This document shows positions 40,943 to 52,983 of a DNA stretch of 64,000 nt, piece after piece (position 1 is the first letter of the stretch; every line of letters starts with the position of its first letter). A program made the position numbers and the translations under genes. The notes beneath the pieces are model-generated. The model ran no database searches. It was not told the origin of the DNA and saw only the letters and a list, made by a program, of their open reading frames with translations. This DNA comes from Halictus rubicundus (lineage: Eukaryota > Arthropoda > Insecta > Hymenoptera > Halictidae), in assembly GCF_050948215.1 (NCBI RefSeq), contig NW_027488704.1:310001-374000 (forward strand), given 5' to 3'.

Positions 40943-41680
40943 GATCCTATCCTCTATCCTATCCTATTCTCTATCCTATCCTGTCCTCTATCCTATCCTA
41001 TCCGCTATCCTATCCTATCCTCTATCCTATCCTACCCTCAATGCTATCCTATCCTCTATCCTATCGTATCCTCTATCCAATCCTATGCTCTATCCTATCC
41101 TCTATCCTATCCTTTCCTCTATAATATCGTATCTTCTATCGTATCCTATCCTCTATCCTATCCTATTCTCTATCCTATCCTATCCTCTATCATATCCTAT
41201 CCTCTATCCTATGCTATCCTCTATCCTATCCTATCCGCTATCCTATCTTACCCTCTATGCTATCCTATCCTCTATCCTATCCTATCCTCTATCGTATGCT
41301 GGATCCTATCCTATCCTCTATCCTATCCTATCCTCAATCCTATCCTATCCTCTATCATATACTATCCTCTATCCTATCCTATCCTCTATCCTATCCTATC
41401 CTCTATCCTATATTATCCTCTATCCTATCCTGTCCTCTATTCTATCCTATCCTCTATCTTATCCTATCCACTATCCTATCTTATCCTCTATCCTATCCTA
41501 TCCTGTATCCTATCCAATCCCCTATCCAATCCTCTATCCTATCCGATCCTCTACCCTATTATACCATGTATCCTATCTTATTCTCTATCCTATCCTATCC
41601 TCTATCCTATCCTATCCTCTATCCTATCTTATCCTCTATCCTATCCTATCCTGTATCCTATCCTGTCCTCTATTCTATCA

Positions 41681-44600
41681 TATCCTCTATCTTATCCTAT
41701 CTACTATCCTATCTTATCCTCTACCCTATCCTATCCTCCATCCTATCCTATCCTCTATCGTATTCTATCCTCTATCCTAACCTATACTCTATCCTATCTT
41801 ATCCTCTATCGTGTCCTATCCTCTATCCTATCCTGTCATCTATCCTATCCTATCCTCTATCCTATCCCATCCTCTATCCTATCCTCTATCCTATCCTATC
41901 CTCTATCCTATCCTCTATCCTATCCAATCCTCTATCCTATCCTCTATCCTATCCTATACTCTATCCTATCCTATCCTCTATCGTATCCTATCCTCTATCC
42001 TATCCTGTCCTCTATCCTATCCTATCCTCTATCCTATTCTATCCTCTATCCTATCCCATCCTCAATCCTATCCTTTCCTCTATCCTATAATCTATCCTAC
42101 CCTATCCTCTTACTTATCCTATCCTCTATCCTATCCTATCCTCTATCCTATCCGATCCTCTATCCTATACTATCCTCTATCCTATCCTATCCTCAATCCA
42201 ATCCTATCCTCTATCCTATCCTATCCTCTATCGTATCCAATCCCCTATCCTACTCTATCCTCTATCCTATCCTATCCTCAATCCAATCCTATTCTCTATT
42301 CTATCCTATCCTCTATCCTATCCTATCCTCTATCCTATCCAATCCCCTATCCTATCCTCTATCATATCCTATTCTCTATCCTATCCTATACTCTATCCTA
42401 TCCTATCCTCTATCGTATCCTATCCTCTATCCTATCCTGTCCTCTATCCTATCCTATCCTATCCTCTATCCTATCCCATCCTCAATCCTATCCTTTCCTC
42501 TATCCTATCCTATCCTCTATCCTATCCTATCCTCTATCCTATCCTATCCTCTATCCTATCCTATCCTCTATCCTATCCTATCCTCTATCCTATCCTATCC
42601 TCTATCCTATCCTATCGTCTATCCTATCCTATCCTCTATCGTATCCTATCCTGTATCCTATCCTCTATCCTATCCTATCCTGTATCCTATCCAATCCCCT
42701 ATCCAATCCTCTATCCTATCCGATCCTCTACCCTATTATACCATGTATCCTATCTTATTCTCTATCCTATCCTATCCTCTATCCTATCCTATCCTCTATC
42801 CTATCTTATCCTCTATCCTATCCTATCCTCTATCCTATCCTGTCCTCTATTCTATCCTATCCTCTATCTTATCCTATCTACTATCCTATCTTATCCTCTA
42901 CCCTATCCTATCCTCCATCCTATCCTATCCTCTATCGTATTCTATCCTCTATCCTATCCAATCCCCTATCCTATCCTCTGTCCTATCCTATCCTCTATAA
43001 TATCGTATCTTCTATCGTATCCTATCCTCTATCCTATCCTATCCTCTATCCTATCCTATCCAATCTCATATCCTATCCAATCTCATATCCTATCCAATCT
43101 CATATCCTATCCAATCTCATATCCTATCCAATCTCATATCCTATCCTATCCTCTATCATATCCTATCCTCTATCGTATCCTATCATCTATCCTATCCAAT
43201 CCTCTATCCTATCCTCAATCTTATCCTATCCTCCATCCTATCCTATCCTCCATGCTATCCTATCCTCTATGCTATCATATCCTCTATCCTATTCTATCCT
43301 CTATCCTATCCTATCCTCAATCCAATCCTATCCTCTATCCTATCCTATCCTCTATCGTATCCTATCCTCTATCCTATCCTATCCTCTATCGTATCTTATC
43401 CTCTATCGTATCCTGCCCTCTATACTATCCTATCCTCTATCCTGTTCTATCCACTATCCTATCTTATCCTCTATCCTATCCTATCCTCTATCCTGTCCTA
43501 TCCTCTATAGTATTCTATCCTCTATCCTATTCAATCCCCTATCCTATCCTCTGTCCTATCCTATCCACTATCATATCCTTTCCTCTATAATATCGTATCT
43601 TCTATCCTATCCTATACTCTATCCTATCCTATCCTCTATCATATCCTATCCCCTACCGTATCCTATCCTCTATCCTATCCTATCCTCTATCCTATCCTAT
43701 CCTCTATCCTATCTTATCCTCTATCCTATCCTGTCCTCTATCCTATCCTATCCTCTATCCTATCCAATCTCATATCCTATCCAATCTCATATCCTATCCT
43801 CCATCATGTCCTATCCTCTATCGTATCCTATCCTCTATCCTATTCTATCTTCTATCCTATCTATCCTCAACGCAATCCTATCATCTAGCATATCCTATCC
43901 TCTATCCCATTCTATCCTCTATCCTATCCTATCCTCTATCCTATCTTATCCTCTATCCTATCCTATCCTCTATCCTATCCTGTCCTCTATTCTATCCTAT
44001 CGTCTATCTTATCCTATCTACTATCCTATCTTATCCTCTACCCTATCCTATCCTCCATCCTATCCTATCCTCTATCGTATTCTATCCTCTATCCTATCCA
44101 ATCCCCTATCCTATCCTCTGTCCTATCCTATCCTCAATCCGATCCTATCCTCTATCCTATCCTATTCTCTATCCTATCCTGTCCTCTATCCTATCCTATC
44201 CGCTATCCTATCCTATCCTCTATCCTATCCTACCCTCAATGCTATACTATCCTCTATCCTATCGTATCCTCTATCCAATCCTATGCTCTATCCTATCCTC
44301 TATCCTATCCTTTCCTCTATAATATCGTATCTTCTATCGTATCCTATCCTCTATCCTATCCTATTCTCTATCCTATCCTATCCTCTATCATATCCTATCC
44401 TCTATCCTATGCTATCCTCTATCCTATCCTATCCGCTATCCTATCTTACCCTCTATGCTATCCTATCCTCTATCCTATCCTATCCTCTATTGTATGCTGG
44501 ATCCTATCCTATCCTCTATCCTATCCTATCCTCAATCCTATCCTATCCTCTATCATATACTATCCTCTATCCTATCCTATCCTCTATCCTATCCTATCCT

Positions 44601-44866
44601 CTATCCTATATTATCCTCTATCCTATCCTGTCCTCTATTCTATCCTATCCTCTATCTTATCCTATCCACTATCCTATCTTATCCTTTATCCTATCCTATC
44701 CTCTATCCTATCCTATCCTCTATCGTATCCGATCCTCAATCCTATACTATCCTCTATCCTATCCTATCCTGTATCCTATCCTATCCTCTATCCTATCCTA
44801 TCCTCTATCCTATCCAATCTCATATCCTATCCAATCTCATATCCTATCCTATCCTCTATCATGTCC
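41681..44866. repeat. Tandem higher-order repeat unit 1 (3186 bp)
   Basis: This is the first of three head-to-tail units that fill 41681-51204. The unit starts in TATCCTCTATCTTATCC. GGATCC lies at 44499, and the 17-bp variant CAATCTCATATCCTATC is present five times from 43061. It is 17 bp longer than unit 2, that is, by one monomer. Regular kilobase units of diverged monomers are the usual higher-order structure of mature satellites. Confidence 0.87.
43061..43145. repeat. Five-fold expansion of a 17-bp variant monomer
   Basis: CAATCTCATATCCTATC occurs five times with starts at 43061, 43078, 43095, 43112 and 43129. The equivalent places in the other blocks hold four copies from 39096, five from 46230 and four from 49416; two copies are usual elsewhere (for example near 8690). 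The copies are identical, so this is a local slippage or unequal-exchange hot spot. Confidence 0.85.
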
Positions 44867-47800
44867 TATCCTCTATCTTATCCTATCTACTATCCTATCT
44901 TATCCTCTACCCTATCCTATCCTCCATCCTATCCTATCCTCTATCGTATTCTATCCTCTATCCTAACCTATACTCTATCCTATCTTATCCTCTATCGTGT
45001 CCTATCCTCTATCCTATCCTGTCCTCTATCCTATCCTATCCTCTATCCTATCCCATCCTCTATCCTATCCTCTATCCTATCCTATCCTCTATCCTATCCT
45101 CTATCCTATCCAATCCTCTATCCTATCCTCTATCCTATCCTATACTCTATCCTATCCTATCCTCTATCGTATCCTATCCTCTATCCTATCCTGTCCTCTA
45201 TCCTATCCTATCCTCTATCCTATTCTATCCTCTATCCTATCCCATCCTCAATCCTATCCTTTCCTCTATCCTATAATCTATCCTACCCTATCCTCTTACT
45301 TATCCTATCCTCTATCCTATCCTATCCTCTATCCTATCCGATCCTCTATCCTATACTATCCTCTATCCTATCCTATCCTCAATCCAATCCTATCCTCTAT
45401 CCTATCCTATCCTCTATCGTATCCAATCCCCTATCCTACTCTATCCTCTATCCTATCCTATCCTCAATCCAATCCTATTCTCTATTCTATCCTATCCTCT
45501 ATCCTATCCTATCCTCTATCCTATCCAATCCCCTATCCTATCCTCTATCATATCCTATTCTCTATCCTATCCTATACTCTATCCTATCCTATCCTCTATC
45601 GTATCCTATCCTCTATCCTATCCTGTCCTCTATCCTATCCTATCCTATCCTCTATCCTATCCCATCCTCAATCCTATCCTTTCCTCTATCCTATCCTATC
45701 CTCTATCCTATCCTATCCTCTATCCTATCCTATCCTCTATCCTATCCTATCCTCTATCCTATCCTATCCTCTATCCTATCCTATCGTCTATCCTATCCTA
45801 TCCTCTATCGTATCCTATCCTGTATCCTATCCTCTATCCTATCCTATCCTGTATCCTATCCAATCCCCTATCCAATCCTCTATCCTATCCGATCCTCTAC
45901 CCTATTATACCATGTATCCTATCTTATTCTCTATCCTATCCTATCCTCTATCCTATCCTATCCTCTATCCTATCTTATCCTCTATCCTATCCTATCCTCT
46001 ATCCTATCCTGTCCTCTATTCTATCCTATCCTCTATCTTATCCTATCTACTATCCTATCTTATCCTCTACCCTATCCTATCCTCCATCCTATCCTATCCT
46101 CTATCGTATTCTATCCTCTATCCTATCCAATCCCCTATCCTATCCTCTGTCCTATCCTATCCTCTATAATATCGTATCTTCTATCGTATCCTATCCTCTA
46201 TCCTATCCTATCCTCTATCCTATCCTATCCAATCTCATATCCTATCCAATCTCATATCCTATCCAATCTCATATCCTATCCAATCTCATATCCTATCCAA
46301 TCTCATATCCTATCCTATCCTCTATCATATCCTATCCTCTATCGTATCCTATCATCTATCCTATCCAATCCTCTATCCTATCCTCAATCTTATCCTATCC
46401 TCCATCCTATCCTATCCTCCATGCTATCCTATCCTCTATGCTATCATATCCTCTATCCTATTCTATCCTCTATCCTATCCTATCCTCAATCCAATCCTAT
46501 CCTCTATCCTATCCTATCCTCTATCGTATCCTATCCTCTATCCTATCCTATCCTCTATCGTATCTTATCCTCTATCGTATCCTGCCCTCTATACTATCCT
46601 ATCCTCTATCCTGTTCTATCCACTATCCTATCTTATCCTCTATCCTATCCTATCCTCTATCCTGTCCTATCCTCTATAGTATTCTATCCTCTATCCTATT
46701 CAATCCCCTATCCTATCCTCTGTCCTATCCTATCCACTATCATATCCTTTCCTCTATAATATCGTATCTTCTATCCTATCCTATACTCTATCCTATCCTA
46801 TCCTCTATCATATCCTATCCCCTACCGTATCCTATCCTCTATCCTATCCTATCCTCTATCCTATCCTATCCTCTATCCTATCTTATCCTCTATCCTATCC
46901 TGTCCTCTATCCTATCCTATCCTCTATCCTATCCAATCTCATATCCTATCCAATCTCATATCCTATCCTCCATCATGTCCTATCCTCTATCGTATCCTAT
47001 CCTCTATCCTATTCTATCTTCTATCCTATCTATCCTCAACGCAATCCTATCATCTAGCATATCCTATCCTCTATCCCATTCTATCCTCTATCCTATCCTA
47101 TCCTCTATCCTATCTTATCCTCTATCCTATCCTATCCTCTATCCTATCCTGTCCTCTATTCTATCCTATCGTCTATCTTATCCTATCTACTATCCTATCT
47201 TATCCTCTACCCTATCCTATCCTCCATCCTATCCTATCCTCTATCGTATTCTATCCTCTATCCTATCCAATCCCCTATCCTATCCTCTGTCCTATCCTAT
47301 CCTCAATCCGATCCTATCCTCTATCCTATCCTATTCTCTATCCTATCCTGTCCTCTATCCTATCCTATCCGCTATCCTATCCTATCCTCTATCCTATCCT
47401 ACCCTCAATGCTATACTATCCTCTATCCTATCGTATCCTCTATCCAATCCTATGCTCTATCCTATCCTCTATCCTATCCTTTCCTCTATAATATCGTATC
47501 TTCTATCGTATCCTATCCTCTATCCTATCCTATTCTCTATCCTATCCTATCCTCTATCATATCCTATCCTCTATCCTATGCTATCCTCTATCCTATCCTA
47601 TCCGCTATCCTATCTTACCCTCTATGCTATCCTATCCTCTATCCTATCCTATCCTCTATTGTATGCTGGATCCTATCCTATCCTCTATCCTATCCTATCC
47701 TCAATCCTATCCTATCCTCTATCATATACTATCCTCTATCCTATCCTATCCTCTATCCTATCCTATCCTCTATCCTATATTATCCTCTATCCTATCCTGT

Positions 47801-48035
47801 CCTCTATTCTATCCTATCCTCTATCTTATCCTATCCACTATCCTATCTTATCCTTTATCCTATCCTATCCTCTATCCTATCCTATCCTCTATCGTATCCG
47901 ATCCTCAATCCTATACTATCCTCTATCCTATCCTATCCTGTATCCTATCCTATCCTCTATCCTATCCTATCCTCTATCCTATCCAATCTCATATCCTATC
48001 CAATCTCATATCCTATCCTATCCTCTATCATGTCC
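44867..48035. repeat. Tandem higher-order repeat unit 2 (3169 bp)
   Basis: This unit aligns with unit 3 at a shift of 3169 and with unit 1 at 3169-3186. GGATCC is at 47668, exactly 3169 from that of unit 1. Five copies of the CAATCTCATATCCTATC variant start at 46230. No coding content is inferred. Confidence 0.87.
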
Positions 48036-51000
48036 TATCCTCTATCTTATCCTATCTACTATCCTATCTTATCCTCTACCCTATCCTATCCTCCATCCTA
48101 TCCTATCCTCTATCGTATTCTATCCTCTATCCTAACCTATACTCTATCCTATCTTATCCTCTATCGTGTCCTATCCTCTATCCTATCCTGTCCTCTATCC
48201 TATCCTATCCTCTATCCTATCCCATCCTCTATCCTATCCTCTATCCTATCCTATCCTCTATCCTATCCTCTATCCTATCCAATCCTCTATCCTATCCTCT
48301 ATCCTATCCTATACTCTATCCTATCCTATCCTCTATCGTATCCTATCCTCTATCCTATCCTGTCCTCTATCCTATCCTATCCTCTATCCTATTCTATCCT
48401 CTATCCTATCCCATCCTCAATCCTATCCTTTCCTCTATCCTATAATCTATCCTACCCTATCCTCTTACTTATCCTATCCTCTATCCTATCCTATCCTCTA
48501 TCCTATCCGATCCTCTATCCTATACTATCCTCTATCCTATCCTATCCTCAATCCAATCCTATCCTCTATCCTATCCTATCCTCTATCGTATCCAATCCCC
48601 TATCCTACTCTATCCTCTATCCTATCCTATCCTCAATCCAATCCTATTCTCTATTCTATCCTATCCTCTATCCTATCCTATCCTCTATCCTATCCAATCC
48701 CCTATCCTATCCTCTATCATATCCTATTCTCTATCCTATCCTATACTCTATCCTATCCTATCCTCTATCGTATCCTATCCTCTATCCTATCCTGTCCTCT
48801 ATCCTATCCTATCCTATCCTCTATCCTATCCCATCCTCAATCCTATCCTTTCCTCTATCCTATCCTATCCTCTATCCTATCCTATCCTCTATCCTATCCT
48901 ATCCTCTATCCTATCCTATCCTCTATCCTATCCTATCCTCTATCCTATCCTATCCTCTATCCTATCCTATCGTCTATCCTATCCTATCCTCTATCGTATC
49001 CTATCCTGTATCCTATCCTCTATCCTATCCTATCCTGTATCCTATCCAATCCCCTATCCAATCCTCTATCCTATCCGATCCTCTACCCTATTATACCATG
49101 TATCCTATCTTATTCTCTATCCTATCCTATCCTCTATCCTATCCTATCCTCTATCCTATCTTATCCTCTATCCTATCCTATCCTCTATCCTATCCTGTCC
49201 TCTATTCTATCCTATCCTCTATCTTATCCTATCTACTATCCTATCTTATCCTCTACCCTATCCTATCCTCCATCCTATCCTATCCTCTATCGTATTCTAT
49301 CCTCTATCCTATCCAATCCCCTATCCTATCCTCTGTCCTATCCTATCCTCTATAATATCGTATCTTCTATCGTATCCTATCCTCTATCCTATCCTATCCT
49401 CTATCCTATCCTATCCAATCTCATATCCTATCCAATCTCATATCCTATCCAATCTCATATCCTATCCAATCTCATATCCTATCCTATCCTCTATCATATC
49501 CTATCCTCTATCGTATCCTATCATCTATCCTATCCAATCCTCTATCCTATCCTCAATCTTATCCTATCCTCCATCCTATCCTATCCTCCATGCTATCCTA
49601 TCCTCTATGCTATCATATCCTCTATCCTATTCTATCCTCTATCCTATCCTATCCTCAATCCAATCCTATCCTCTATCCTATCCTATCCTCTATCGTATCC
49701 TATCCTCTATCCTATCCTATCCTCTATCGTATCTTATCCTCTATCGTATCCTGCCCTCTATACTATCCTATCCTCTATCCTGTTCTATCCACTATCCTAT
49801 CTTATCCTCTATCCTATCCTATCCTCTATCCTGTCCTATCCTCTATAGTATTCTATCCTCTATCCTATTCAATCCCCTATCCTATCCTCTGTCCTATCCT
49901 ATCCACTATCATATCCTTTCCTCTATAATATCGTATCTTCTATCCTATCCTATACTCTATCCTATCCTATCCTCTATCATATCCTATCCCCTACCGTATC
50001 CTATCCTCTATCCTATCCTATCCTCTATCCTATCCTATCCTCTATCCTATCTTATCCTCTATCCTATCCTGTCCTCTATCCTATCCTATCCTCTATCCTA
50101 TCCAATCTCATATCCTATCCAATCTCATATCCTATCCTCCATCATGTCCTATCCTCTATCGTATCCTATCCTCTATCCTATTCTATCTTCTATCCTGTCT
50201 ATCCTCAACGCAATCCTATCATCTAGCATATCCTATCCTCTATCCCATTCTATCCTCTATCCTATCCTATCCTCTATCCTATCTTATCCTCTATCCTATC
50301 CTATCCTCTATCCTATCCTGTCCTCTATTCTATCCTATCGTCTATCTTATCCTATCTACTATCCTATCTTATCCTCTACCCTATCCTATCCTCCATCCTA
50401 TCCTATCCTCTATCGTATTCTATCCTCTATCCTATCCAATCCCCTATCCTATCCTCTGTCCTATCCTATCCTCAATCCGATCCTATCCTCTATCCTATCC
50501 TATTCTCTATCCTATCCTGTCCTCTATCCTATCCTATCCGCTATCCTATCCTATCCTCTATCCTATCCTACCCTCAATGCTATACTATTCTCTATCCTAT
50601 CGTATCCTCTATCCAATCCTATGCTCTACCCTATCCTCTATCCTATCCTTTCCTCTATAATATCGTATCTTCTATCGTATCCTATCCTCTATCCTATCCT
50701 ATTCTCTATCCTATCCTATCCTCTATCATATCCTATCCTCTATCCTATGCTATCCTCTATCCTATCCTATCCGCTATCCTATCTTACCCTCTATGCTATC
50801 CTATCCTCTATCCTATCCTATCCTCTATTGTATGCTGGATCCTATCCTATCCTCTATCCTATCCTATCCTCAATCCTATCCTATCCTCTATCATATACTA
50901 TCCTCTATCCTATCCTATCCTCTATCCTATCCTATCCTCTATCCTATATTATCCTCTATCCTATCCTGTCCTCTATTCTATCCTATCCTCTATCTTATCC

Positions 51001-51204
51001 TATCCACTATCCTATCTTATCCTTTATCCTATCCTATCCTCTATCCTATCCTATCCTCTATCGTATCCGATCCTCAATCCTATACTATCCTCTATCCTAT
51101 CCTATCCTATCCTGTATCCTATCCTATCCTCTATCCTATCCTCTATCCTATCCAATCTCATATCCTATCCAATCTCATATCCTATCCTATCCTCTATCAT
51201 GTCC
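48036..51204. repeat. Tandem higher-order repeat unit 3 (3169 bp)
   Basis: This is the last of the three units. It gains one monomer before 49096 and loses one at the CAATCTCATATCCTATC run (four copies from 49416), so its net length equals that of unit 2. Private changes are CCTGTCTATCC near 50196 and TACTATTCTC near 50583. Around 51090-51140 pentamers have been shuffled. After 51204 the next bases no longer follow the unit, so the tandem series ends there. Confidence 0.86.
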
Positions 51205-52232
51205 TATCCTCTATCGTATCCTATCGTCTATCCTATCCAATCCTCTATCCTATCCTCAATCCTATCCTATCCTCTATCCTATCCTATCCTCTATCCTATC
51301 CTATCCTCTATCCTATCCTATCCTCTATCCTATCCTATCCTCTATCCTATCCTATCCTCTATCCTATCCTATCCTCTATCCTATCCTATCCTCTATCCTA
51401 TCCTATCGTCTATCCTATCCTATCCTCTATCGTATCCTATCCTGTATCCTATCCTCTATCCTATCCTATCCTCTATCCTATCCTATCCTCTATCCTATCC
51501 TATCCTCTATCCTATCCTATCCTCTATCCTATCCTATCCTCTATCGTATCCTATCCTCTATCCTATCCTATCCTCTATCGTATCTTATCCTCTATCGTAT
51601 CCTGCCCTCTATACTATCCTATCCTCTATCCTGTTCTATCCACTATCCTATCTTATCCTCTATCCTATCCTATCCTCTATCCTGTCCTATCCTCTATAGT
51701 ATTCTATCCTCTATCCTATTCAATCCCCTATCCTATCCTCTGTCCTATCCTATCCACTATCATATCCTATCCCCTACCGTATCCTATCCTCTATCCTATC
51801 CTATCCTCTATTCTATCCTATCCTCTATCCTATCTTATCCTCTATCCTATCCTGTCCTCTATCCTATCCTATCCTCTATCCTATCCAATCTCATATCCTA
51901 TCCTCCATCATGTCCTATCCTCTATCGTATCCTATCCTCTATCCTATTCTATCTTCTATCCTATCTATCCTCAACGCAATCCTATCATCTAGCATATCCT
52001 ATCCTCTATCGTATCCTATCCTCTATCCTATCCTATCCTCTATCCTATCTTATCCTCTATCCTATCCTATCCTCTATCCTATCCTGCCCTCTATTCTATC
52101 CTATCCTCTATCTTATCCTATCCACTATCCTATCCTATCCTATCCTCTATCATATCCTATCCTCTATCCTATCCAACCCCCTATCCTATCCTCTATCCTA
52201 TCCTATCCTCTATCCTATCATATCCTCTATCG
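51205..52232. repeat. Mosaic satellite with a nearly pure consensus run
   Basis: From about 51260 to 51410 the monomer repeats with almost no change, one of the purest stretches of the window and a fair source for the consensus. A second pure run lies at 51460-51545. The remainder re-uses short pieces of the 49.7-50.2 kb type (CTGCCCTC near 51602, CATCTAGC near 51986). No multi-kilobase partner was found. Confidence 0.75.
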
Positions 52233-52983
52233 TATCCTATCCTCTATCCTATCCAATCTCATATCCTATCCAATCTCATATCCTATCCTATCCTCTATCA
52301 TGTCCTATCCTCTATCGTATCCTATCGTCTATCCTATCCAATCCTATATCCTATCCTCAATCCTATCCTATCCTCTATCCTATCCTATCCTCTATCCTAT
52401 CCTATCCTCTATCCTATCCTATCCTCTATCCTATCCTATCCTGTATCCTATCCTATCCTCTATCCTATCCTATCCTCTATCCTATGTTATCCTCTATCCT
52501 ATCCTATCCTCTATCCTATCCTATCGTCTATCCTATCCTATCCTCTATCGTATCCTATCCTGTATCCTATCCTCTATCCTATCCTATCCTGTATCCTATC
52601 CAATCCCCTATCCAATCCTCTATCCTATCCGATCCTCTACCCTATTATACCATGTATCCTATCTTATTCTCTATCCTATCCTATCCTATCCTCTATCCTA
52701 TCCTATCCTCTATCCTATCTTATCCTCTATCCTATCCTATCCTCTATCCTATCCTGTCCTCTATTCTATCCTATCCTCTATCTTATCCTATCCACTATCC
52801 TATCTTATCCTCTACCCTATCCTATCCTCCATCCTATCCTATCCTCTATCGTATTCTATCCTCTATCCTATCCAATCCCCTATCCTATCCTCTGTCCTAT
52901 CCTATCCTCTATAATATCGTATCTTCTATCGTATCCTATCGTCTATCGTATCCTGCCCTCTATACTATCCTATCCTCTATCCT
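52233..52983. repeat. 0.75-kb satellite piece, copy 1
   Basis: The piece recurs at 58751-59484. The shift is 6518 at the left and 6501 at the right, one monomer fewer in copy 2. Shared rare markers are CCTATATCC near 52343, CTATGTTATCC near 52483 and TTATACCATG near 52645. At least one substitution separates the copies (ATCGTCTATCG near 52940 against ATCCTCTATCG). Confidence 0.8.

Noticed and set aside
38426..43000. Open frame of 1524 codons on +, and similar ones (35361-39035, 49607-53236, 41811-44966, 27492-30200)
   Set aside because: They are pure satellite translated; the consensus lacks stop codons in all + frames, overlapping frames are equally long, and the residues are a 17-residue low-complexity cycle. 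No start context, intron, domain or codon signal supports a gene.
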